DNA from: an uncultured Oribacterium sp.
GTDB lineage: Bacteria; Bacillota; Clostridia; Lachnospirales; Lachnospiraceae
Direction of reading: 5' to 3'
Assembly (NCBI GenBank): GCA_900770445.1
Contig: CAAGKO010000027.1
Location: 1-32,767, forward strand
DNA length: 32,767 nucleotides
Shown here: piece after piece, positions 23,380 to 31,678 of the stretch
Position numbering within the stretch: the first letter of the stretch is position 1
Layout: every line of letters starts with the position of its first letter
Translations under genes and position numbers: made by a program
The notes under the pieces: model-generated
Database searches by the model: none
Told to the model about the DNA's origin: nothing
Seen by the model: the letters and a program-made list of their open reading frames with translations, nothing else

Positions 23380-24486
23380 ATGAAAACAAAGGTAAACATG
23401 ACGCCGGAGAAGCGCAGAAATACGATTCTGAGCCTCCTGCTGATCGCGGCGATCCTCGGGGCCTGCGCCTTCCTGGACGCCAACAAATACAGCTACAATT
23501 ATGCGATTTCCATCATCGAGCGTTCGATGATCTACGCCGTCGTCGCCGTATCCATGAACCTCGTGAACGGCTTCACGGGTCTGTTTTCCCTAGGCCAGGC
23601 CGGCTTCATGGCGCTCGGCGCGTATGTGACCGCGATCCTCACGATCCCGGTCGACCAGCGAGCCTCTGTATACTACATCTCCGGTATCCATCCGGCGATC
23701 GCGAACCTGCACGCACCGATCCTCGTGGCGCTGATCCTCGGCGGTATCGTAGCGGCGGCCTTCGCGGCCCTCATCGGCATCCCGGTGCTGCGCCTCAAGT
23801 CCGACTACCTCGCAATCGCGACCCTCGGTTTCGCGGAGATCATCCGTGCGCTGATCTCGGCCCCGCAGCTTGACACCATCACGAACGGTTCGTATGGCCT
23901 CAAGTCCATCCCGGGCTTCTCGAGTTTATTTCAGGTGCTTGCGCTTACGGTCGTCTGCATTGGCCTCATGGTACTCCTGATCAACTCGTCCTTCGGACGG
24001 ATGTTCAAGGCAGTCCGTGAGGATGAGATCGCGGCCGAGGCGATGGGCATCAATCTGTTTAAGACGAAGGAGCTCAGCTTCGTGATTTCGTCCTTCTTCG
24101 CCGGCGTCAGTGGCGGCATGCTCGCGATGTTCATGCGCTCCATCGACAGTAAGACCTTCCAGGTGTCCCTCACCTACGACATCCTGCTGATCGTCGTCAT
24201 CGGCGGCATCGGCTCTGTGACCGGTTCTGTGCTGGGTGCGTTCCTCGTGACCGCCGGCCGTGAGCTGCTCCGCTTCTTCGATGAGCCGCTCTACATCGGC
24301 AGCGTCAACATCCCACTGTTCCGTCCGGGCTTCCGAATGGTGATCTTCTCCATCCTCCTGATGGTGGTCGTACTGTTCTACTCCCGTGGCCTCATGGGCA
24401 CGAGCGAATTCAGCTGGAACGGAATCCTCGGTTTCTTCCGGGGTCTCGGTAAGAAAAAAGTGAAGAAAGCGAGGGAGAAGGTATGA
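23380..24486 (+). CDS. livM: Branched-chain amino-acid ABC transporter permease LivM
   Basis: It is the second membrane subunit, 368 residues with eight to nine hydrophobic segments. Family blocks are SMNLVNGFTGLFSLGQAGFMALGAY, LKSDYLAIATLGFAEIIR and the ATPase-contact loop FKAVREDEIAAEAMGIN. A basic C-terminal tail (KKKVKKAREKV) lies in the cytoplasm. AAGGAGG precedes the ATG. The gene overlaps livG by four bases (ATGA), which implies coupled translation. Confidence 0.93.
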   Translation: MKTKVNMTPEKRRNTILSLLLIAAILGACAFLDANKYSYNYAISIIERSMIYAVVAVSMNLVNGFTGLFSLGQAGFMALGAYVTAILTIPVDQRASVYYISGIHPAIANLHAPILVALILGGIVAAAFAALIGIPVLRLKSDYLAIATLGFAEIIRALISAPQLDTITNGSYGLKSIPGFSSLFQVLALTVVCIGLMVLLINSSFGRMFKAVREDEIAAEAMGINLFKTKELSFVISSFFAGVSGGMLAMFMRSIDSKTFQVSLTYDILLIVVIGGIGSVTGSVLGAFLVTAGRELLRFFDEPLYIGSVNIPLFRPGFRMVIFSILLMVVVLFYSRGLMGTSEFSWNGILGFFRGLGKKKVKKAREKV

Positions 24487-25268
24487 ATGAGATGAAAGAA
24501 AATGTCCTCCATATGGAGAACGTCGTCATGCAGTTCGGTGGCGTACGCGCGATCGATGGCCTCTCACTCGAGGTCAACCGCGGCGAGATCGTCGCCCTGA
24601 TCGGCCCGAACGGTGCCGGTAAGACGACGGCGTTCAACTGCATTACCGGCATCTACACCCCGACCTCCGGTGCGGTGAAGTTCGACGGCCGCGATCTCCG
24701 CGGCATTGCGCCGGATGCCATCACGAAGCTCGGCATCGCTCGTACCTTCCAGAACATCCGTCTCTTCTCGAGTCTGACGGTCTTCGATAACGTCCTCATC
24801 GCCGAGCATCTCCGTGCGAAGGACAATGTCTTCAGCGCGACGCTGCGCCTGAACCGGAAGGAAGAGGCGCGCATGCGGGCAGAGACCGAGCAGCTTCTGC
24901 GGGAGCAGGGCCTCTATGAGTACAAGGATGATATCGCGTCGAGCCTTCCGTACGGACTCCAGCGCCGCCTCGAGATCGCGCGCGCACTCGCGACGAAGCC
25001 GGAGCTGCTGCTCCTCGATGAGCCGGCAGCCGGTATGAACCCGCAGGAGACGCAGGAGCTGACCGACTTCATCGTGAAGATCCGTGATCAGTACCATCTG
25101 TCCATCTTCATGATCGAGCACCACATGGACCTCGTCATGCAGATCTCGGAGCGCATCTACGTGCTGAATTTCGGAAAGCTCATCGCGCATGGCACACCGG
25201 ATGAGATCCAGAATAACCAGGAGGTCATCGACGCTTACTTAGGAGGTTCAGACGATGCGGAAGACTGA
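24483..25268 (+). CDS. livG: Branched-chain amino-acid ABC transporter ATP-binding protein LivG
   Basis: It powers import by ATP hydrolysis on the cytoplasmic side, paired with LivF. Walker A is GPNGAGKTT (41-49), the signature region is SLPYGLQRRLEIARAL, and Walker B is LLLLDEP followed by AAGMNPQET. The H-loop histidine is in MIEHHMDLVM. The signature begins LPYG rather than LSGG, which is normal for LivG. The protein has 261 residues. Its start overlaps the livM stop. A 96-base gap separates it from livF. Confidence 0.95.
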   Translation: MNEMKENVLHMENVVMQFGGVRAIDGLSLEVNRGEIVALIGPNGAGKTTAFNCITGIYTPTSGAVKFDGRDLRGIAPDAITKLGIARTFQNIRLFSSLTVFDNVLIAEHLRAKDNVFSATLRLNRKEEARMRAETEQLLREQGLYEYKDDIASSLPYGLQRRLEIARALATKPELLLLDEPAAGMNPQETQELTDFIVKIRDQYHLSIFMIEHHMDLVMQISERIYVLNFGKLIAHGTPDEIQNNQEVIDAYLGGSDDAED

Positions 25269-25364
25269 GATTTCTAAATCGTACATCCGAATCGACATCG
25301 TGGATCACTCCGGAAGAGCGGGAGCAGACAGAGTACGGATGAGAGAGAACAGGGGGGACACAAC

Positions 25365-26072
25365 ATGCTGAAAGTAGAGAATCTGAAAATTCATTACGGC
25401 GGCATCGAAGCCGTGAAGGGCATCAGCTTCGATGTACCGGATCACTCCATCGTCACCCTGATCGGTGCGAATGGTGCCGGCAAGTCCTCGACGCTGCGTA
25501 CGATTTCCGGGCTGGTGAAAGCGAGCGAAGGAAGCATCATCTTCGATGGCGAGGATATCACGAACATGCCGACCGCGAAGCGTGTGGAGAAGGGCATCGT
25601 GCTCTGCCCGGAAGGACGTCACGTCTTCCCGGATATGACCGTCCTCGAGAACATCAAGATCGGTGCATATCTCCGGAGCGATTCCCTCGACGCAGACATC
25701 GAGGAGATCTACAGCATGTTCCCGCGCCTGAAGGAGCGGTCATGGCAGCTCGCCGGCACCCTGTCCGGTGGTGAGCAGCAGATGCTCGCCGTCGCCCGCT
25801 CCCTCATGTCGAAGCCGAAGATCATGATGCTCGACGAGCCGTCCCTCGGTCTCGCTCCGATCATCGTCCGCGAGATCTTCTCGATCATCCAGCGCATCAA
25901 CGAAGCACATGGCACCACGATCCTGCTGATCGAGCAGAACGCAAACATGGCCCTCAAGGTCGCACACCAGGCCTACGTCATGGAGACCGGCCGCATCACC
26001 CTCTCGGGCAGCGGCGCCGAGCTCCTCGCAAACGACGAAATCCAGGCCGCCTACCTCGGAAAGAAGAAATAA
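25365..26072 (+). CDS. livF: Branched-chain amino-acid ABC transporter ATP-binding protein LivF
   Basis: It is the second ATPase, 235 residues. Walker A is GANGAGKSS (34-42), the signature LSGGEQQMLAVARSL, Walker B IMMLDEPSLGLAP, and the H-loop region is LIEQNANMAL. CPEGRHVFPDMTVLENI is the typical LivF block. GGGGGG precedes the ATG at a spacing of seven bases. It is the last gene of the operon; a terminator follows at once. Confidence 0.95.
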   Translation: MLKVENLKIHYGGIEAVKGISFDVPDHSIVTLIGANGAGKSSTLRTISGLVKASEGSIIFDGEDITNMPTAKRVEKGIVLCPEGRHVFPDMTVLENIKIGAYLRSDSLDADIEEIYSMFPRLKERSWQLAGTLSGGEQQMLAVARSLMSKPKIMMLDEPSLGLAPIIVREIFSIIQRINEAHGTTILLIEQNANMALKVAHQAYVMETGRITLSGSGAELLANDEIQAAYLGKKK

Positions 26073-26076
26073 AAAG

Positions 26077-26120
26077 ACAGGGCGCAGGGAATCACCGGAC
26101 TCCCCGCGCCTTGTTTTTTT
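26077..26120 (+). terminator. Terminator of the liv operon
   Basis: GGCGC/GCGCC and GGGA/TCCC pair around an A/C mismatch (26077-26090 with 26101-26114), followed by TTTTTTT (26114-26120). Confidence 0.85.
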
Positions 26121-26133
26121 CGTAAAACGGGGC

Positions 26134-26162
26134 TTGTATTGGGTGACCTATTTTGCTAATAT
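26134..26162 (+). promoter_or_regulatory. Promoter upstream of the dapF leader
   Basis: TTGTAT (26134-26139) and TAATAT (26157-26162) are separated by 17 bases. The predicted start near 26169 places the structured region at 26186 almost at the 5' end of the transcript. Confidence 0.55.
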
Positions 26163-26185
26163 AGTGAAAATTTGTGTATCGTTCA

Positions 26186-26387
26186 GAGCCATGCGGATTG
26201 ATCGAAGACAATGTATCGTATGCTCGCATACAGAGACATTGCCTTCGATCAATCCATGTGGCGGATACGCCACACCGACGAACCACGTGTGGTTCGTCGG
26301 TTGCATGGCTCCGGTTAACAAGCGTTACCGGGGTTTCAGGCGGATACGCCACACCGACGAACCACGTTCGTCGGTTGTATGGCTCCG
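26186..26387 (+). promoter_or_regulatory. Highly structured dapF leader: four-way junction plus second copy of two arms
   Basis: An outer helix GAGCCATGC (26186-26194) / GCATGGCTC (26303-26311) encloses three hairpins. Hairpin 1 (26195-26255) has GGATTGATCGAAG / CTTCGATCAATCC, then CAATGT/ACATTG and GTATG/CATAC. Hairpin 2 is GTGGCG-GATA-CGCCAC (26258-26273). Hairpin 3 is ACCGACGAACCAC / GTGGTTCGTCGGT (26274-26301). Only three bases are left unpaired at the junction. A further hairpin CCGGTTAAC/GTTACCGG (26311-26331) follows, then a second copy of hairpins 2 and 3 with its own closing strand GTATGGCTC (26377-26385), which could replace the first as partner of 26186-26194. No T tract follows. 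The lysine riboswitch consensus was not seen. Confidence 0.6.
26260..26387 (+). repeat. Two direct copies of a palindromic block in the dapF leader
   Basis: Copy A is 26260-26313 (54 bases) and copy B 26339-26387 (49 bases). They differ by a five-base deletion (GTGTG) in the palindrome centre and one C-to-T change. The deletion keeps the palindrome intact: ten pairs with a CAC loop in B against 13 in A. This suggests that the fold is under selection or that the copies spread as palindromic elements. Confidence 0.75.
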
Positions 26388-26433
26388 AATGAGGCACAGT
26401 GTACATTAAGATTTAACTCTAAAAGGAAAAAAG

Positions 26434-27279
26434 ATGAAATTTACAAAGATGCAGGGTTGCGGAAACGACTATGTATATGTAAATTGCTTTTCCGAACAGG
26501 TTCAGGATCCTTCGGCGCTGGCACAGCGCATCGCGGACCGGCACTACGGTGTCGGCGGCGACGGACTGATCCTGATCGAGCCGTCCGAGCGGGCAGATGC
26601 GTACATGCATATGTTTAACCTCGACGGATCGGAGGGCAATATGTGCGGCAACGGTATCCGTTGTGTCGCCAAATTTATCTATGATCACGGCATCATTCCC
26701 GCTGATCGCACAGAAGCAGTCATCGATACCAAATCGGGACTTAAGAACATAAAGCTGTATACTGAAAATGGAAAAATGACCCGCGCGACGGTGGATATGG
26801 GCGTTGCGAAGCTGACATCAGAGCTTCCGGAAGATATCACTGTTCACGGGATGCATCTTCATTTCATCGGTATAGATGTGGGAAACCCACATGCGGTATA
26901 TTTCCTGTCGGATAATCCGGAGCTTCATGTTTCTGAGGTCTCTGATTTGGATTTTCTTTTATATGGACATGATTTCGAAACGCATCCGCGTTTTCCAGAG
27001 AAGGTGAACTCCGAGTTCATCCGGATCATCTCGGATACCGAGATCGACTTCCGTGTCTGGGAGAGAGGATCCGGAGAGACCCTCGCCTGCGGAACCGGCG
27101 CAACCGCTGCCGTCGCTGCGGGTTGCCTCGCCGGGAAGCTTCGGAAGGATACCGATGTCCTCGTCCACCTCGTGGGCGGCGACCTCACGATCCGCTACGA
27201 CTCCGCGAGCGGCCACGGCTTCATGACCGGCCCGGCCGTGGAAGTCTTCACTGGAGACTTTCCAGTAGATAATATATAA
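26434..27279 (+). CDS. dapF: Diaminopimelate epimerase
   Basis: It converts LL-diaminopimelate to meso-diaminopimelate, for peptidoglycan cross-links and lysine, in the cytoplasm. The two active-site cysteines are Cys71 in NMCGNGIRC and Cys219 in LACGTGATAAVAAG, with the start motif MQGCGNDYVYV. Its 281 residues are normal. AAAAGGA precedes the ATG. No other lysine-pathway gene is nearby. The middle of the gene (about 26640-26985) is clearly more AT-rich, with codons such as TTA, ATA and AAA, than its 3' third and the neighbours, which hints at recombination. A possible promoter for carA overlaps its stop codon. Confidence 0.95.
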   Translation: MKFTKMQGCGNDYVYVNCFSEQVQDPSALAQRIADRHYGVGGDGLILIEPSERADAYMHMFNLDGSEGNMCGNGIRCVAKFIYDHGIIPADRTEAVIDTKSGLKNIKLYTENGKMTRATVDMGVAKLTSELPEDITVHGMHLHFIGIDVGNPHAVYFLSDNPELHVSEVSDLDFLLYGHDFETHPRFPEKVNSEFIRIISDTEIDFRVWERGSGETLACGTGATAAVAAGCLAGKLRKDTDVLVHLVGGDLTIRYDSASGHGFMTGPAVEVFTGDFPVDNI

Positions 27280-27280
27280 T
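27252..27280 (+). promoter_or_regulatory. Possible promoter of carAB
   Basis: TGGAGA (27252-27257) and a perfect TATAAT (27275-27280) are separated by 17 bases and overlap the end of dapF. The leader of about 48 nt is too short for a PyrR attenuator, and none is seen. Confidence 0.35.
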
Positions 27281-27334
27281 TAGAAGTAACTCAAGTAAGT
27301 AACCATTCACCATGTAAAGATAGAAGGAGAAACA

Positions 27335-28444
27335 ATGGACGCATTTTTGATTCTTGAAGATGGAACAGTGTTCAAGGGTACGTCAATTGGTGCAGAGAAG
27401 GAAGTGATCTCCGAGGTCGTATTCAACACCTCTATGACCGGCTACCTCGAGGTACTGACGGACCCGTCCTACGCAGGACAGGCAGTTGTGATGACCTATC
27501 CACTGATCGGTAACTACGGTATCTGCTATGAAGATATGGAGTCCGCGCAGCCATGGCCGGATGCCTTCATCGTGCGTGAGCTTTCCCGCATGCCGTCGAA
27601 TTTCCGCTCCGAGAACACCATCCAGAATTTCCTGAAGAAGAACGAGGTTCCGGGCATCGCAGGCATCGATACGAGAGCGCTGACCAAGCGTCTCCGTGAC
27701 GAAGGAACCATGAACGGTATGATCACCACCCACCGTTATCATAAGGAAGAGATGCCGGCACTGCTCGAGCGCATCAAGGCCTATAAAGTCGAGGGCGTCG
27801 TAAAGAAGACCAGCACGAAGGACGTCTATGTCGCACAGGCCGAGAATCCGGATGGCTCCCGCTACACCGGTGACCGCGAGCCGAAGCGCGTCGCGTTCCT
27901 CGACGTCGGTGCGAAGAGAAACATCATCCGCTCCCTGCAGCGTCACGGCTGTGATGTTACGGTGTATCCGTCTGATACCAGCGCAGAGACGATCCTCAGC
28001 CAGAATCCGGACGGCATCATGATTTCGAACGGTCCTGGCGACCCGAAGGAGAACGTGGCGGTGATCGAAGAGATCAAGAAGCTCTATGCTTCCGAGACTC
28101 CGATCTTCGCGATCTGCCTCGGCCACCAGCTGATGGCCCTTGCGACCGGTGCGGACACCTACAAGCTGAAGTATGGTCACCGCGGTGGCAACCATCCGGT
28201 GAAGGACCTCTCGAACGGCCGTGTATACATCACGTCCCAGAACCACGGCTATGCAGTCGATCCGAAGACGATCGATCCTGCGATCGCGGAAGAGGCGTTC
28301 GTCAATGTCAACGACGGTACGAATGAGGGCCTGCGCTATAAGGGCAAGAACATCGTGACGGTACAGTACCATCCGGAGGCCTGCCCGGGTCCGCGTGACA
28401 GCGCATACCTGTTTGATCGTTTTATGAAGATGATGGAGGGCTGA
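27335..28444 (+). CDS. carA: Carbamoyl-phosphate synthase small (glutaminase) subunit
   Basis: It releases ammonia from glutamine and passes it to CarB for carbamoyl phosphate synthesis, the entry to pyrimidines and arginine. The class I glutamine amidotransferase triad is present: Cys261 in AICLGHQLMALA, and His346 and Glu348 in VQYHPEACPGP. The N-terminal domain begins with AFLILEDGTVFKGTSIG and FNTSMTGYLEVLTDPSYAGQ. The length of 369 residues is normal. AGAAGGAG precedes the ATG. The stop is two bases before carB. Confidence 0.96.
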   Translation: MDAFLILEDGTVFKGTSIGAEKEVISEVVFNTSMTGYLEVLTDPSYAGQAVVMTYPLIGNYGICYEDMESAQPWPDAFIVRELSRMPSNFRSENTIQNFLKKNEVPGIAGIDTRALTKRLRDEGTMNGMITTHRYHKEEMPALLERIKAYKVEGVVKKTSTKDVYVAQAENPDGSRYTGDREPKRVAFLDVGAKRNIIRSLQRHGCDVTVYPSDTSAETILSQNPDGIMISNGPGDPKENVAVIEEIKKLYASETPIFAICLGHQLMALATGADTYKLKYGHRGGNHPVKDLSNGRVYITSQNHGYAVDPKTIDPAIAEEAFVNVNDGTNEGLRYKGKNIVTVQYHPEACPGPRDSAYLFDRFMKMMEG

Positions 28445-28446
28445 AC

Positions 28447-31400
28447 ATGAGAGATACAAGTATTAAGAAGGTCCTGATGATCGGTTCCGGTCCGATCGTC
28501 ATCGGTCAGGCTGCGGAGTTCGACTATGCAGGCACCCAGGCCTGTCGTTCACTGAAGGAAGAGGGCGTCGAGGTCGTACTGCTGAACTCGAACCCGGCGA
28601 CCATCATGACCGATAAGGATATCGCGGATCATGTATACATTGAGCCGCTGACGGTAGATGTACTGGAGAAGCTGATCGAGAAGGAGAAGCCGGATTCCGT
28701 CCTGCCGACCCTCGGTGGTCAGGCGGGTCTGAACCTCGCGATGGCACTGGACGAGTCCGGTTTTCTCGCATCTCACAACGTGCGCCTCATCGGTACCACG
28801 GCCCTCACCATCAAGAAGGCCGAGGATCGTCTCATGTTCAAGGAGACCATGGAGAAGATCGGTGAGCCGGTGGCAAAGTCAGAGGTCGTACATGATCTCG
28901 AGCGTGGTCTCGAGGTCGCCGAGGAGATCGGCTATCCGGTCGTACTGCGTCCGGCCTACACCCTCGGCGGTTCCGGCGGTGGTATCGCAGAGAACCGTGA
29001 GCAGTGCCAGGAGATCCTCGAGAACGGTCTTCGTCTCAGCCGCGTACACGAGGTTCTGGTCGAGCGTTGCATCGCCGGCTGGAAGGAGATCGAGTACGAG
29101 GTGATGCGCGATTCTGCGGGCAATGTCATCACCGTATGTAATATGGAAAACCTCGACCCGGTCGGCGTCCACACCGGTGACTCCATCGTCGTGGCTCCGT
29201 CCCAGACCCTGTCGGATAAGGAGTACCAGATGCTCCGTACCTCCGCGCTCAACATCATCACGGAGCTCGGAATCACCGGCGGCTGTAACGTACAGTATGC
29301 CCTGAACCCGGAGAGCTTCGAGTACTGCGTCATCGAGGTAAACCCTCGTGTATCCAGATCCTCCGCCCTCGCATCGAAGGCGACCGGTTACCCGATTGCG
29401 AAGGTAGCCGCGAAGATCGCACTGGGCTACACCCTCGATGAGATCAAGAACGCCGTTACCGGTAAGACCTACGCATCCTTCGAGCCGATGCTCGACTACT
29501 GTGTCGTCAAGATGCCGCGTCTTCCGTTCGATAAGTTCATCACCGCAGAGCACATCCTCGGTACCCAGATGAAGGCGACCGGTGAGGTGATGGCGATCGC
29601 GAACAACTTCGAGGGCGGCCTCATGAAGGCCATCCGCTCCCTCGAGCAGCACGTCGATTCGCTGATGTCCTATGACTTCACCGACCTCGACGATCATGAT
29701 CTTCATAAGCTGCTTCACCGTATCGATGACCGTCGTATCTGGGTCATTGCCGAGGCACTCCGCCGTGGCTACAGCTACGAGGAGATCCACAGCATCACGA
29801 AGATCGATGAGTGGTTTATCGATAAGCTGAAGATCATCGTAGACATGGAAAACAGACTCCACAGCGAGTCCATGAACGAGACCCTGCTTCGCGAAGCGAA
29901 GCGCATCGAATTCCCGGACAACGTCATTGCCCGCCTCACCGGCTACAGCGAGGATGAGATCCGCGAGATGCGCGACAAGTGGGACATCCACGCTGCGTTC
30001 AAGATGGTGGATACCTGCGCCGCAGAGTTCGAAGCGGAGACCCCGTACTACTACAGCGTATTCGGCTCAGAGAACGAGGCGACCGGTGCATTCCGTGATC
30101 CGAATAAGAAAAAGAAGGTGCTCGTCCTCGGTTCCGGTCCGATCCGTATCGGCCAGGGTATCGAGTTCGATTTCTGCTCCGTACACAGTACATGGCAGTT
30201 CGAGCGCGAGGGCTACGAGACCATCATCATCAACAACAACCCGGAGACCGTTTCCACGGACTTCGATATCGCGGATAAGCTCTACTTCGAGCCGCTGACA
30301 CCGGAAGATGTACGGAACGTCGTAGACGTGGAGAAGCCGGATGGAGCCGTCGTTCAGTTCGGTGGACAGACCGCCATCAAGCTGGCCGATGCCCTCCAGA
30401 AGATGGGCGTGCCGATCCTCGGAACACAGCAGGATGACGTCGACGCCGCAGAGGACCGTGAGCGTTTCGACGAGATCCTCCAGGAGACCGGCTGCCAGCG
30501 TGCGGCAGGACAGACCGTATTTACGGCAGAGGAAGCGAAGGAAGCGGCACATGTACTGGGCTATCCGGTACTGGTACGTCCTTCCTACGTACTCGGTGGT
30601 GCCGGCATGCGTATCGCGATCAGCGATCAGGATATCGACGAGTACATCGGCGAGATCAATCAGATCGCACAGGAGCATCCGATCCTCGTCGATAAGTACA
30701 TCCGTGGTACCGAGCTCGAGGTCGATGCAATCTGCGACGGTCACGACATCCTGATCCCGGGTATCATGGAGCATATCGAGCGTACGGGTATCCACTCCGG
30801 CGACTCCATCTCCGTATATCCAGAGCGCAGCCTGACCCCGAAGGCGAAGGAGCGCGTTATCGAGTATACCGAGCGTCTCGCGAAGGCCCTGCACGTCATC
30901 GGTATGGTCAATGTTCAGTTCATCGCAGATGGTGACGAGGTGTACATCATCGAGGTCAACCCTCGTTCTTCACGTACCGTTCCGTACATCAGTAAGGTAA
31001 CCGGTATTCCGATCGTGCCGCTCGCAACACAGATTATCTGCGGCCACACGATCCGTGAGCTCGGCTATGAGCCGGGTCTCCAGAAGGAAGCCGACTACTA
31101 TGCGATCAAGATGCCGGTATTCTCCTTCGAGAAGATCAAGGGTGCAGACATCAGCCTCGGACCGGAGATGAAGTCGACCGGTGAGTGTCTCGGTATCGCG
31201 AAGAGCTTCAACGAAGCACTGTACAAGGCATTCCAGGGCGCTGGCATCCAGCTTCCGAAGTATAAGAACATGGTCATCACCGTGCGTGATGAGGATAAGG
31301 AAGAGATCACCCCGATCGCGAAGCGCTTCGAGCAGCTCGGCTACCGTATCTTTGCGACCCACGGTACCTACCAGGCACTCACCGAGGGCGGTGTCAAGTG

Positions 31401-31665
31401 CTTCCAGGTACGGAAGGTAGAGCAGGAGTCCCCGAACATCCTCGACCTCGTACTCGGCCACGAGCTCGACATCGTCATCGACGTTCCGAAGGAGGGCGCA
31501 GAGGCCTCCAAGGATGGTTTCGTGATCCGTCGTAATGCGGTCGAGACCGGTGTTAATGTACTGACAGCAGTGGATACGGCAAGAGCACTTGCCACATCCC
31601 TCGAAAATAAATCATCCGAGCTGCATCTTATCGATATCGCAGCCCTCGATGAAGAGAAGAATTAA
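28447..31665 (+). CDS. carB: Carbamoyl-phosphate synthase large subunit
   Basis: It makes carbamoyl phosphate from bicarbonate, ammonia and two ATP. The protein has 1072 residues, the usual length. Two homologous ATP-grasp halves start with GSGPIVIGQAAEFDYAGTQA and, near residue 560, GSGPIRIGQGIEFDFCSVHS. Typical metal and ATP motifs are IEVNPRVSRSSALASKATGYP in the first half and IEVNPRSSRTVPYISKVTGIP in the second. The C-terminal MGS-like domain (about 940-1072) holds the allosteric site in this family. The ribosome-binding site GGAGGG lies within the end of carA. The carbamate kinase gene starts 13 bases after the stop. Confidence 0.97.
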   Translation: MRDTSIKKVLMIGSGPIVIGQAAEFDYAGTQACRSLKEEGVEVVLLNSNPATIMTDKDIADHVYIEPLTVDVLEKLIEKEKPDSVLPTLGGQAGLNLAMALDESGFLASHNVRLIGTTALTIKKAEDRLMFKETMEKIGEPVAKSEVVHDLERGLEVAEEIGYPVVLRPAYTLGGSGGGIAENREQCQEILENGLRLSRVHEVLVERCIAGWKEIEYEVMRDSAGNVITVCNMENLDPVGVHTGDSIVVAPSQTLSDKEYQMLRTSALNIITELGITGGCNVQYALNPESFEYCVIEVNPRVSRSSALASKATGYPIAKVAAKIALGYTLDEIKNAVTGKTYASFEPMLDYCVVKMPRLPFDKFITAEHILGTQMKATGEVMAIANNFEGGLMKAIRSLEQHVDSLMSYDFTDLDDHDLHKLLHRIDDRRIWVIAEALRRGYSYEEIHSITKIDEWFIDKLKIIVDMENRLHSESMNETLLREAKRIEFPDNVIARLTGYSEDEIREMRDKWDIHAAFKMVDTCAAEFEAETPYYYSVFGSENEATGAFRDPNKKKKVLVLGSGPIRIGQGIEFDFCSVHSTWQFEREGYETIIINNNPETVSTDFDIADKLYFEPLTPEDVRNVVDVEKPDGAVVQFGGQTAIKLADALQKMGVPILGTQQDDVDAAEDRERFDEILQETGCQRAAGQTVFTAEEAKEAAHVLGYPVLVRPSYVLGGAGMRIAISDQDIDEYIGEINQIAQEHPILVDKYIRGTELEVDAICDGHDILIPGIMEHIERTGIHSGDSISVYPERSLTPKAKERVIEYTERLAKALHVIGMVNVQFIADGDEVYIIEVNPRSSRTVPYISKVTGIPIVPLATQIICGHTIRELGYEPGLQKEADYYAIKMPVFSFEKIKGADISLGPEMKSTGECLGIAKSFNEALYKAFQGAGIQLPKYKNMVITVRDEDKEEITPIAKRFEQLGYRIFATHGTYQALTEGGVKCFQVRKVEQESPNILDLVLGHELDIVIDVPKEGAEASKDGFVIRRNAVETGVNVLTAVDTARALATSLENKSSELHLIDIAALDEEKN

Positions 31666-31678
31666 GAGGAGGTACAGC

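Noticed and set aside
26186..26311. tRNA gene, because of the cloverleaf-like shape
   Set aside because: The element is 126 nt, with an outer stem and arms of non-tRNA lengths and no T-loop consensus (GTTCRANNC) or anticodon arm.
26186..26433. Lysine riboswitch before dapF
   Set aside because: The conserved core of the lysine riboswitch is not present, and the fold seen is different.
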